DNA of 64,000 nt, taken from Planococcus citri (lineage: Eukaryota; Arthropoda; Insecta; Hemiptera; Pseudococcidae). Location: NCBI RefSeq assembly GCF_950023065.1, contig NC_088680.1:16294559-16358558 (forward strand), given 5' to 3'. Of the stretch, positions 36,241 to 48,452 are shown in pieces; within the stretch, counting starts at the first letter, position 1, and the number at the start of each line of letters is the position of its first letter. Below the pieces are notes generated by a model that made no database searches, was not told the origin of the DNA, and saw only the letters and a list, made by a program, of their open reading frames with translations. Made by a program: the position numbers and the translations under genes.

Positions 36241-39200
36241 CTTTGAAGAACAGTCTACACTCGGGAAATGTGAAGTGCGTCAGTAACTTGGTGAGTGATT
36301 ATAAAATGTTTTATTTTTAATGTTTAATTCCCTTGAAATCCCTGTAAAATTCAATGTCCAGATTTATATTGATAGCTACTGGCCAAATTTTTCACTCATT
36401 TGATGTAAATCTGGCGCATGATTTTTCATAACTTCAATTATTAACCTTGCATATTCAGAAGAAGTGCACAACTGTCAGATTGTGGAATTATATGTACATG
36501 CTGTGTACATAATAAAGTTACTCATGTATGTGATTGCAAGTGAACTTGAATCTCCTACATGAAATATGTGCTGCTCCTCCATTCATATCACAAATTGATG
36601 TATTATTTTTTTTTACATCTTTGGCAAAAAATTTTCAGAACCAAAAAATGATATAAATGGAATTTTTATTAAATAATTTCCACAATCTTTGATATCACTA
36701 TCATCAGTCATCACTACCACAGATAAATACTGTGAAACAGGGATTGGCAGGAAACCAAAATAACAGTTACCTATTTTCATACATACCTAATTACCTATTC
36801 TGATGTGTCAGTTCAGTAGATTTTCATTAGATTCATTCCCATAACCAATTCCCAGTCCAACAGGTTTTAATAAATAATAATTTCCAATCTCCAAATCATA
36901 AACTTTGATATTACCTTATTATCAATACAGATAATACCCTGTAATACATATAATAAGCTTTTATTCAACTCTAAAATCCAATGAAATTATAGGTTCTTAA
37001 TATTCTAGCAACTTATTAATTAGGTAACTAAATAATAAGCTCAACACAAGGATAATGACAGGGCTTGCTCCTGCCTTGTAAGAATTGCTCAAGTCAGGTG
37101 TATGAAGCTAATGTTTGGGGTCTCCTAGTTCTCCTGGTATTTGCCATTGGTTTGGTATATTTCACATTCCTAGTTAGGTATCATCATCATCATTCTGTTG
37201 TTCTGTTACAAAGAACTAATTCAACATTGGCTGATCAGTGATTGTGGGCTATGTCTAAAGTTAAGATTGTCTTGATCGAAGAATTCTAGATTTATAAGGA
37301 CCTGTTGCATCGACTCAATGTTGTGTATTTGCCCATTTCCTTCTCAGCTTAATGGCAGAATCCTGATGTCATCTTAGGATGTGGCTGCTATCTTAGTTGG
37401 GTCACTGAAATATCATTTTACCTCATCCAGCATGTTTTGGTACTCACAGTTATCACTCGGCTCTCCCAAACAATTTTTGTAGCATTCATTTTGCCTGTGC
37501 TGCCACAAGTTGAGCTGATCTAATCTAAACTAAGGGAGAAAACTTTTAGAATACCCCTCATATAAAACTTACTTCTTCAAAGACTTTGAATACAAAACAT
37601 TAGCCAAAGCATTCACAGAATAACATAACTTACATTAATTCTTCCAATTCTTTTTGTTCCCAATATTGTAAAAAGAAACCCTAACTTCCACCATAGGTAG
37701 TATGTAGATGTACCATTATGAAAATGAATAAAAATTGTTCCAAGTTTGAGGTTATAGTGTAGTATGATGAATAAAAGAAGTCCCTTGATCAAGCAAGTCT
37801 ATTAGTTTTACTGCGCTAGACAGCGCTGTGGCAAAAATTAAACAATGTGTTGAGTGAGAGGACTTCTTCAATTCACCATACCATGTTACTGGAGTTGATG
37901 TTGGCTTTTTTTACATAAGTCAGTTTTCTATGTGTTCCAATGGCTCAATGTGTTAGCTACCTTACTTAATTACTGGTACAAATATTTGATTAATAAAAGT
38001 ACTTATTATTTTATACACATAGCCATATGAACAACTGTCCATTTATTGTTAAGAATATTTTGTGAACATTTTTTTGATTGTTATTCTAGTTAAATATTGA
38101 TTAAATGTTTCCATTGTTGTTAATCACATTTTTCTTTGTCAATGGTAAAGAGTCTGAGATATCTCAACTTTACTAACTCACAAAATGCTCCAAAACCAAT
38201 AAGAGCTTTAATTCCAGAGTTTGAAGAAAAGAAATTGTAAGTTGATGTTTTGTCACAACAGCAAACTCTTGTTAGTTGTTTTAGTAGTTTGCTATCTGTC
38301 ATTGAGGTAGGTTGTTGGTGTCAATGATGTGATTTTCTAATTTTTAAGGCAATTCAATGTGTAGTTAGTAGTTACTCTGTGTTGGACTTTGTTTTGGGTG
38401 AATGTATTTGGTTGATTTGTTACAAGTTTGGGCTTGATGTCAACTCCCAGCAAACTTGTGTTTTAGTAGTTGGCTGCCTGCCATTGAGGTAGGTTGTTGG
38501 TGTTGATGCTATGTGATTTTTAAAGCCATTCAATTTGCGTTGGACTTTGTTTTTAGAGGTTATTGCTTTTTTTTTTAGTAAATATGTTCAGGTGATTAAT
38601 TTGTAATAATGTATACCTAGTATTGTGTAAGTGTACCTATGTGAATGAAAACATCAATGCAATGCAGATGGGTAAGTTTATTATTCCGTTTAATTTTACT
38701 AGTAGTGCTTTTCAAATTGAAATATTTTCAATTTGTCAAGTTCAAAGTGGTGTTGGTTTTATTCATTTTTCCTAAATTGAGTTAAGGTGTACCATGTACC
38801 TAATAACACCCGCCTTTTGAAAATTGTATTTATAAATTTGAAATTTGAATAAGAACTTCAACTTTACTTTCACATGATAGGATATTACAGATTTTAAATT
38901 CAATAAAATGAATAAAATATATTTTGACCTCCTCTATACTATGAAACTGCAATCACTTGGAAATGTCACATTTTAACACATTTTTGAATTTTTTTGTGGT
39001 TGTAATTAGAGATAAGTGTACACAGTTGATTTGGTTCATTCAATGTAGGTACATATTTGTTGGGGTCATTTCTAATTTTTTTACACCTACTCGGCTACTC
39101 ATGCATTTTCTATCGTTTTAGTTTTCTTGTAAGTTTGGCTGCCAATTCCCAGTTCTGTTCTATATCTTCAGTATTCTGAGGATGTTTCTTTTCTTTTTCT

Positions 39201-39727
39201 CATTTCAGGCATTCCAAGTGCCTCTTCAACTATTTGTTGGGGTATTCTTTCATTTGTTTTATTTTTAATTGAACATCCCCTATTCTCAGTCTAGGTACCA
39301 TGTCTACATGTTATCCAATGTTTATGGTAAAAGCTTTCACCATCTGTTTGGTAAAAAAAAAAATAAGTATTTCTGCTATTTCTTCTATTGTCCTATTTAA
39401 GTAGTTCATAAGCGTTGTCTAGACAAGTTATTTGGATTGAAGTGCTATAAGAGGGTCACTTTTATATTCCTCTCTAGCTCTCTTCCTTGGTTCATTCTTT
39501 CATTAGTTAACTGCCAGTTGTCAAGGAAGGTTGTTTATATATGATGGTCTTTGGGTACTTCTCCTTACAAGTAAAGTAAATTAGGCCCAGAATTGTGAAT
39601 TTTTTTAATGGCTGTCAGTTTTGAGTCATAATTTTTGTTTGTATTATCCACCTATTGAAAACCTATTTCTGATTCTATTTTAAATTAATCTACATACCCA
39701 TTCATTTTTGTGAAACATTCAATTCAA
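36241..39727. other. T-rich non-coding region
   Basis: No protein domain or RNA gene is recognised in 3.5 kb. The plus strand is T-rich, as in plus-strand introns elsewhere in the window. A 'cttg|gtgagtgatt' donor-like word occurs at 36,288-36,300. A diverged direct duplication of about 190 bp lies at 38,250-38,545, with 'ttgaggtaggttgttggtg' at 38,303 and 38,483. Transcription across this interval is possible but unproven. Confidence 0.45.
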
Positions 39728-42207
39728 CCCGTGAAATGTGCAAAGGTGCGTATATGCATGCATTTGGTAAGCGTATACGCATAGTTGTGCATAAAAATAG
39801 ACACTTAAGGCGTTAATGTATGCATATTAGCATGTCTAAAACTCCGCGTTTACTACCTGCGTATACTACATGCGTTTATCACTGCACTTTGAACTGCATA
39901 AAGACAGACGTTTTTCATATCTTGGAGTTCATGTATTTTTGCAACTATTTTATGCATACATCAAAGCATGTAACTCTCAGTGTACCTATCTATGCAATGC
40001 GTAGATATTCATATTGGATTTATTTTCTTTTTTTTTTTTACAAATTGAACTAAGTAAGTTGCGAGTTTTGATATAATTATTAATAATGATAATGCATTTC
40101 TTGGTGTAGTATTTTTCTGTGCATTTATGCACTTGATATCTGCATAAATATGCAATTATGTACCACTTTTTTTAATGTGAGCACTTTCAGAAAAAACATA
40201 CTTTTTAGAGGTACATCACAAAATATACCTACCTATTACATACTAACTTTGGGATGGGAAATAATATTTTTGCAACATTATGAAAAATGTAACAATTTTG
40301 CTGGAAATACATTGGGTCATTCCATGCCAAATCGGCGGATTTTTGCACGAGGGGTCTTCGATTTTTTTCAAAATCAGATCATTTGTAGAGGTCATCAAAC
40401 GATGACGAATGACGCAAACCGGACATTTTTTCGATTTTTTTTGACGGAGCTGTGGCGCTTCAAAGTTTTCCAAAATGGCCGAAAATGGAAAATTTCAGTT
40501 GCAAATTGCTCCGGTTGTACGTGGTATAGAATTTTGAACTTTTTTTCAAATTGTAGTACTTTGAGAGGGTAATCGATGAGTGATGTCAAAATCAGTGTTG
40601 CCACTTTCAAAAACCTAAAAAAATCGATTTTAAAACTTATAATTTAAATATAACCACGATCTCGGCAAGTAAAAATTCTGAAAAAATTCTCAGTTTTAGT
40701 CCTTTTTATGTAGAATAACATATCAAAAAATTAGACTGGCATCTTTTTTCATTTTCGAGAAAAAAAAATTACAAGTTTTACAATTGCTGCAAAAGTACCA
40801 TCCGAAACCTATAAAGTGAAAATTTTTGCATTTTTGAAATATTTTACCAATGTGTAGACGATAATGTGAAAAAAATCCCCCTCCCCCCAATTTGTCGACA
40901 AATTGACGAAAAATGCATTAATTTCACTCTTGAAATAAAAATTTATAGCACGAAAAATGTCAATTCGTTGACAAATGGGGGGAGGGGGATTTTTTTCACA
41001 TTATCGTCTACACATTGGTAAAATATTTCAAAAATGCAAAAATTTTCACTTTATAGGTTTCGGATGGTACTTTTGCAGCAATTGTAAAACTTGTAATTTT
41101 TTTTTCTCGAAAATGAAAAAAGATGCCAGTCTAATTTTTTGATATGTTATTCTACATAAAAAGGACTAAAACTGAGAATTTTTTCAGAATTTTTACTCGC
41201 CGAGATCGTGGTTATATTTAAATTATAAGTTTTAAAATCGATTTTTTTAGGTTTTTGAAAGTGGCAACACTGATTTTGACATCACTCATCGATTACCCTC
41301 TCAAAGTACTACAATTTGAAAAAAAGTTCAAAATTCTATACCACGTACAACCGGAGCAATTTGCAACTGAAATTTTCCATTTTCGGCCATTTTGGAAAAC
41401 TTTGAAGCGCCACAGCTCCGTCAAAAAAAATCGAAAAAATGTCCGGTTTGCGTCATTCGTCATCGCTTGATGACCTCTACAAATGATCTGATTTTGAAAA
41501 AAATCGAAGACCCCTCGTGCAAAAATCCGCCGATTTGGCATGGAATGACCCATTCACAAATAATCAATTTCTTTTTCAAAAAAACATTTCACACTCATCA
41601 ACATGTCACAGCTCAAACAGACCTCAAAAAATTTGAAAAATTATTTGCTACACATACGTATTTTTGGGGGATAAATTATTCAAAATTGATGAAAAAAAAA
41701 TTGCCTCCCTAAATGAGGCTAGATTGGCATATATGCATACTTCAATAGCCATTTCTAGACCCGCATCAGTGGTGTACTCCTGTAAATGAAGAAACATCCC
41801 TTAGCAGTATTATTTACGCGGGGTAGGAGGAGACCAGCAGCATGCATCCGAACAGTAAATATTCCAAGAGAAACAAGAGAGAAAACCGGTTCCATCACCT
41901 TTAGTTTGGGTGTAAGGAAGAGATGACATTTCTAACTACACTACCACATACCACTTATGCAAGGCAGTCCATAGTACAGGCAAGGTATCTTCCCTCAATT
42001 GTAGTCCTGGCACAAAAGAATATTTTCTTTTGTTAGGCTACATAATTGAGTACTATTATAGGTAGTAAAGGAAGTGGGAAACGCACACATAAAATCATGC
42101 GGAACTATTGCATTTACGCATGCCTAAACACATGCTGAAACGCCTTAAAAGTCTCTTTTTGTGCATGCATATCTGCATGCACTTACACACTTCAAAAATT
42201 TCACGGG
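39728..42207. mobile_element. Non-autonomous DNA transposon-like element with decayed terminal inverted repeats
   Basis: The left end begins CCCGTGAAAT and the right end finishes ATTTCACGGG. Inside both ends the arms keep an imperfect match of over 100 bp, with 'gtgcatgca' type words, 'taaggcgtt' and 'agcatgt' in the same order. The subterminal zones are rich in GCATGC and TGCATA words. I could not find a confident target-site duplication. The inside has no transposase and is interrupted by a second, palindromic element at 40314-41551, so this is an old insertion hit by a younger one. Confidence 0.6.
40314..41551. mobile_element. Long palindromic (foldback) element nested in an older element
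   Basis: A 1238-bp element starts GGGTCATTCCATGCC and ends with its exact complement. The two arms, each about 600 bp, are almost identical, and the loop is only about 45 bp (around 40,909-40,952). ATT flanks both ends (40311-40313 and 41552-41554), a possible 3-bp target duplication. The near-identity of the arms implies a recent insertion or ongoing arm conversion. The peptides that can be read from both arms are mirror copies and not genes. A transcript through it would fold into a long double-stranded RNA. Confidence 0.85.
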
Positions 42208-45200
42208 AAAGTTTTGTGTTCTTTTTGGGATTGCCTGTGGAAGAAGACGAAACAGTTTTGGTGAGTGAATTTCAATAAGTTCAATTATTGCATGTTTTGT
42301 AATCCTTACTTAATTATGTGCATGCAGTGTAAATTGATTTTTGTATACTTATTGCTTGTAGTAGGGCATTGACTGCCCACCAATTGCTATTTGGCAATTG
42401 GTGCAAAATGCTTTCATTTATGTTGTATGGTATGAATTTTTCCTGGTTTATTGTCTGTACTGCTTTCATTTATTTTGTATAGCATGAATTTTTCCTAGTT
42501 TATAGTTTGCACCATCAGTTTGTCACATTGAAGGTACATTTTGTTTTGGGCGCTGTATGAATTTATTCCAATGGAGGAATTATGCATTCTCATTGTTGTA
42601 AAAAAACTGATGGCTAAATAGTGATGAGATGAAGGATGTCCTGAGTTGGATTGGCTCATCCTCTCACTCCTCCCACTATGGTTTGGTGGAAGAAATTGTA
42701 AGCATCAAAGTCTAAGTTTCAAATAATGCTTGGAAGTTGATGGTAGTTTGTTAGTGAATTAAGTAATTATAATTTTCAAAGTTTTGTTTTGTTTGGTGTT
42801 TCCTATGGAAGAAAAGAATGAGTGATTTTGGTGAGTGAATTTTGTAATTCTAATTGTAGCATGTTTTCATAATTTATTTAGCTATACCTACATATGTTGT
42901 GTGTTTGTGATGAATTTTAGATGTGGAGTTAATTCTTTTTTTGGGAATTGCTAAATATGTCTTTTTTAGATAATGCTGTAGCTGAATTTCTTTATACTAC
43001 AAAAATACCTTTTGTTTTATTATCTGTAGTTCAAAAAATATCCATTTTGTAATTACGCGCATATTAAAAACACTGTTCTGTTTTACTGTCTATATATCTA
43101 ACATAATGAAATTCTAAATTTTATGTTCTTTATTTTTGATTTTGTTCAATTTTTGTTGGTTTTATTAGTTAACCTAGTTGTTAGTTGAGCAAGATCCTGG
43201 AATACATTGGCTTGGTTTGGCTGCCTTCTCTCCTACAGCTGCTGTGGTATAAATTTTTGACTCTTTAGGGAATTCTTACAAAGTTGTGTTTTAATCATAT
43301 TGTGGTGAGTGATTGTTTGAGAAAGCGATGGTGAATAATATTGTAATGTTTAGGAATTGTGGCTGCGAGTTTTCCATTGTAATTTTCAATTCTTGTTTAT
43401 ATTATCAACTCTGCTTTCAACTTCTTAGGGAGTTCATACAGAGTCAATTGTGTGTGAGTTTTGCATTGTAATCTAATTCTTGTTTGTATTATTAACCCTG
43501 CTTTCAACTTCTTAGGGAGTTTATATATAGAGTCAATTGTGCTTTGATTGTTGTGAAGAGTGGTCATTCAGGCAAGCACTAGTGAATTGTGAACTTTGTC
43601 TGAGGTAGTTGTTGTTTTTATATTATCTACCCATTTTTAATTCAGTTTTAAATATTGAGTATGTACATAACTGCCTTTTAAAATTCAGCTATTGCGATGT
43701 GATTTTTGACGAGTATATCATTATTTCATGTCTGAGGTAGTTGTTGTTTTTATATTATCTACCCATTTTTAATTCAGTTTTAAATATTGAGTATGTACAT
43801 AACTGCCTTTTAAAATTCAGCTATTGCGATGTGATTTTTGACGAGTATATCATTATTTCAATCATTGCATGCTTTTACATTTACTTACTAATTAGTTGCA
43901 TGTTTGATACTAATTTTGGATGTGGCAGGTGTTCTTTTTGGGGTATTGCTCATTGATGGAAAAACATTTTGGCCATTTTTGCTACAACAGTAATTTTTCC
44001 TCAGTCTTGATTGTGTTTGTAACATTTTACTGAAAAAATTAAATTTTGCGTTCAACTTACCTTGAAATTGGCATTGGTAGTGCACCAATTGTCATAGGGC
44101 CTAGGATTCTATTCTGGCTTCTGGGTGTGACATGTCTTTTTTTTCACTGTTTATTCTGAATGCTATTGGTGATATGGAGATGCACATTTGTTTTAGGTTT
44201 GATATTTTTTTGATGGAGAATTTGTCAGTGTTCTGAAAACAGACATGACTGAACAGTTGTTGAGCAACATCTGAGGTTGGTTTGACTTGCCCTCCTCTCA
44301 CTCTTATAGCTATAACAGGAGAAATTTTGGACTTCTCTGCGAGTATTTGCACAGTCAGTAGTGCTTGGACTATCCTAGAAAGTGGTTGTTTAGGCAAGCC
44401 CAAGTAAACTGTGAATTCATGGCGTGGTCAAGCTTATGGTCACAAGTTTCATATGGTAATCTTTGTTTACATTGTCCATTTGTTTGCAATTTAATTTTCA
44501 AATATTGACTTACCTATGTATGTATTTGATTTAGTGAATTTAGTAATTGCAATTTGTTGATTTTGTGTTTTTTTGTGTGTGTTTCCAATGGAAGAAAAGG
44601 CAACATTTTGGTAAGTGTATTTCATAATTTTAATTTTTGCATGTTTAGTATAAATTTTAATGTGGTGTGAATTAGTTTTGAGGGTAGCTTGTGATGGCCA
44701 TTGAAGATGTGCCAATTACAATTGTACCTATACTTCAATTTTTGGTGTGACGTGCGTGTTTTTTTTCAATGTTTTATGTTAGTAGGTAGTATTTTGTGAC
44801 ATTGATGTCCAATAAAATTTGAAATTCAATAATTTAATTACTACCTACATTGAAGATTCATCAATTTTGAAAATTTATTTGTTAAATCAATTGTTTTTAA
44901 GCGTTCATTGCAATTTATTTGGTCTGTGCTTTTATTCTGGGTGTGGCATAAACTTTTTATTCAATGTGTTGTTTCAGTTTTTATATTGAAAGCTACAAGT
45001 ATATTGCCATTGCCAATTTTTTTCTTTTAGTTTCTGTGTGTAAGAGAGGTAATGAAGATGAGATGTTCTATTGAAATCAGTTTTATACATTATGCACATG
45101 CTTTTGTTTTTGGGTGTGGCATACAGGATTTAGAAAAAAATTGTCTTATTTATTTAAAATTCTTGTCGCAGAGGGTGTGGTTATTTCATTTTTAAAAATT

Positions 45201-46384
45201 TGATTTTATCAATCAATTGTGTTCTCTTCAACTTAGTAGTTAGAAGAGACTTGGGGAGCATTCTTGTATGTACCTTGTAAAACAGGATATTGAGTAGAGC
45301 TTCGATTCCTCTCCTTTAATACAAGTCTACTTGAATTAGGGAAGCTTGCTATTGAGTAACATGTTTTTTTTATTATTCATTTATTATGAATGAAATCAAA
45401 ATTTGTAATCTGTTCTTTCTTGGTGTAGTGCATGTATAGAAGTAAAACCAAAAAATTTTGAGCATTTGGATCAGAACAATTTTATAGAATAGGTATGTAT
45501 GTCAAATGTTTTTTTTTTTTAAGTATGCAAATTGGTTAACTCACTTTTTGGCCACCCTGTATGATTTTATAATTTGTTTGTTTGTGTCTTATTTAAAATT
45601 CATTGTTTTAGTGGGTGTATCTGGGCCACTCTGTATGATTTTATAACTTATTGTGTTTTATTTAAAATTCAGTGTTTTAGTGGGTGTCGTTGCACACACT
45701 CTTTTGATCTTCAAATTCAAAATTTAAATTCGGTTTTAGGGGGTGCCAAAATTATCCCATTTTTACTTCATGGTTTCAAAATGTTCATTCTTGTAATAAT
45801 CTATTGTTTGTGTTTTATTGTGGCCGCCTTGTAAGTATGATTTTATAATTTACTTATTGTGTGTTTATTTAAAATTCATTGTTTTAGTGGGTGTAGTTGC
45901 ATACACTCTTTTGCTGGCATTCACATTCAATATTTTATACTTCATGGTTTCAAAATGTTCATTCTTGTAATAATTTATTGTTTGTGTTTTATTTTGGCCA
46001 CCTTGTAAGTATGATTTTATAATTTATTGTGTGTTTATTTAAAATTCATTGTTTTAGTGGGTGTAGTTGCATACACTCTTTTGCTGGCATTCACATTCAA
46101 TATTTTATTTTGGTTTGGGGAGGGGCAAAATTATCCCATTTTCACTTCATGGTTTCAAAATTTTCATTCTTGTAATTGTGTTTTATTTATTTAAAGTTCA
46201 TTGTTTCATTGGGTGTTGTGCAACACACTGTTTTGGCATTCAAATTCAAAATTTCAAATTTTGGTTTTGAGAGGGTGCCAAAATTATCCTATTTTCACTT
46301 CATGGTTTTTAAATTTTAATTATCTGTTTCAAGGGATGTAGTTGTGCACAACACTTTTGACATTCGGATTCAAAATTTCAAGAG
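42208..46384 (+). repeat. Internally duplicated region with exon-like modules
   Basis: The region is built from diverged copies of a few modules. One, a '(a)tggaagaa...ttttg' word running into GTGAGTG or GTAAGTG, appears with donors at 42261, 42831 and 44611. A 130-bp segment is repeated exactly at 43599-43728 and 43731-43860. A 'tgattttataattta..gtgggtgta' module recurs at about 45,565, 45,640, 45,840 and 46,015. A 'gtagt(t/c)agaagagactt' module lies near 45,236 and again near 46,730. No long open frame survives. It could be a decayed multicopy gene or a non-coding RNA locus on the plus strand. Confidence 0.5.
43599..43860. repeat. Exact tandem duplication, 132-bp period
   Basis: Sequence 43599-43728 is repeated base for base at 43731-43860, with a 2-bp join. 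It begins TCTGAGGTAG and ends ATTATTTCA. The lack of differences shows a very recent event, or an assembly artefact. Confidence 0.9.
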
Positions 46385-46386
46385 TA

Positions 46387-46597
46387 TAGGGTGCCCAGAA
46401 ATATCGAGCACCCCTAAAAAAAATTTTTCATTAAAAATATAGGTTGGCAACGTGAAATAGATGCATATGATTGGTGGAATGTTATCTCTCCAGTCCAACA
46501 ACTAATCATGTGTTATCATTATTATCATTCACTGTGACCAACCAAAGTATTTAGTAGAAAACTTTTTTAGGGGTGCTCAATATTTCTGGGCACCCTG
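46387..46597. mobile_element. Mariner-type MITE
   Basis: A 211-bp element with terminal inverted repeats (T/C)AGGGTGCCCAGAAATAT followed by matching GAGCACCCC. TA flanks both ends at 46385-46386 and 46598-46599. The AGGGTG.CCC end is typical of insect mariner-type repeats. The two arms pair for about 33 bp. There is no coding capacity. Confidence 0.85.
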
Positions 46598-46846
46598 TAG
46601 GTACGAAATTATAGGTCTATTTCAGCTTCATGGTTTCTAAACTTTCCTTTCAAGTTTCATTTTTTAATAATTTAATCAGTTCAGTTTCTTCTGGCTACCT
46701 AAAGAGTTGATATCCTCTGCAACTAGGTAGTCAGAAGAGACTTAAGGACCATTCATGTACCTTGTAGTAAAGGATCTTACAAGTTTACTTGAATTAGGTG
46801 TCTATGTCTTGATATGGTGTCGCCTTATTGCTTTTTAGTTTTAATA

Positions 46847-48291
46847 TGGCCCCTAAATGGGAGCAGGATCCGTTTCCTGCTCCAACTCCTAGTCGCACGT
46901 CCACGTCGTGGGGGCTGGGACCTCGCCGGACTATCAGTTCGGCGTGCTGACGCGACAGGGGGGCGTGATTGGCACGCTTTTTTTGGCCACTTTTTTAAAT
47001 TTTTCTTTTTGAACTTGCATGATTCAAAATTAAATATCTCGGACTTCAAAATTCATCGCGATTTAGGTGTCTCTGCGTGTGCGATGTCTTCTCACACACT
47101 TCTGTTTGAGATGGCAACGCATCACAAATGTCTGCAATGTGATCAGAGTTGCGAAGCAACGTTTCGCGATGTTTCGTCGCTCCTATCACCTTGTAAGATA
47201 AGGAACAAAGTCTTGTTAGTTAGGTTTCAATCATAAGATGGCATTGTCGATTAGATGGTTTATTCTGTCTGTATCAAATGCTTCTTGTGAAAGGTAATCT
47301 TGTGGACTTGATGCTGTGCACTGAGGATGTCGGTCCCCATACCTGCCTCAGGTCTCAGTGTTTTGAACCTCGAGGTTATCAGGCACCCCTGGGCAAAAAG
47401 TCTGCTTATTTTGTTATACTTGTGCTGCCATCTTTGGAGCCAGGCAGGACTGCACAAGCGGTTCGAGTACCTGGCTCCGAAGATGGCGGAGCAGGGGGAA
47501 AAGATTCCCACCGGACGGTCTTTTTAGTAACTTGAGAAAATTTTGCAAACCACTGTTTTTTCCTGAAAAATTTCAGAAACCAGTTTTTTATCCTGGTACT
47601 AAAAAGACCGTCCGGTAGGAATCTTTTTCCCTTTTTCCGCCATCTTCAGAGCCAGGTACTCGGACCGCTTGTGCAGTCGTACCTAGCTCCAAAGATGGCA
47701 GCACAAGTATAACAAAATACGCAGACTTTTTGCCCAGGGGTGCCTGATAACCTCGAGGTTCGAAACACTGAGACCTGAGGCAGGTATGGGGACCGACATC
47801 CTCAGTGCACAGCATCAAGTCCACAAGGCTACCTATCACAAGAGCATTTCAATGAAGATGATCAATTGATCAAGTCATCTACATTGCAAATGGCATCTTA
47901 TGAGAAACGCCTAACTAACCAAGACTTTCTACTTCGCCAGACAATGTGAAAAGACCTACAAAACAACGAATGGTTATCTTGTAGCTCAAGTACCATTGCA
48001 GACATATTATGTTATGTGTTGCCATCTCACACAAGAGTTGTATGAGAAGACAGCACACACTGTGAGACGCCTAATTCGAGATTAATTTCGAAGTCCAAAA
48101 CATGAAATTTTGTATCAAGTAAGCCAAAAATGATGAATTTTGAAATATGACCAAATGAAGCGTGCCAACCACGCCCCCCTGTCGCGTTCGCACGCCGAAC
48201 TGAAAAGTCCGGCGAGGTCCCAGCCCCCACGACGTGGACGTGCGACTAGGAGTTGGAGCAGGAATCTGATCCTGCCCCCATTTAGGGGCCA
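46847..48291. mobile_element. Large GC-rich foldback element (near-perfect hairpin)
   Basis: A 1445-bp inverted repeat has outer ends TGGCCCCTAAATGGG and complement, arms at about 46847-47529 and 47597-48291, and a 67-bp loop. The outer ~150 bp and the inner ~270 bp of the arms are almost identical, while the middle ~260 bp has diverged. It is far richer in GC than its surroundings. Several open frames of 60-140 codons read through it, but they are mirror images in the two arms and show no domain. No clear target-site duplication was found. It may be a foldback or MITE-type transposon, or a hairpin-RNA locus. Confidence 0.8.
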
Positions 48292-48452
48292 CATAAACAT
48301 AGTCAATAAATCCTATAAAATCAATGAACTAAAAATAAATCTAAGCAAAAAATTAAAAAAAGTCGTTAAAATAAAGAATTTAAATAAATTAAAATTGTAA
48401 ATAAGAAAAAATTATTATGGTTACACTCAAGATATTGCAATAAAGTACTTAC

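Noticed and set aside
40243..41712. Paired 71-140-codon frames on both strands
   Set aside because: Same sequence read in both arms of the palindrome; stops and lack of any domain argue against a gene.
46814..48306. Frames of 60-140 codons with Arg/Gly-rich segments
   Set aside because: They appear as mirror copies in the two arms of the hairpin in several frames and show no transposase or other domain.
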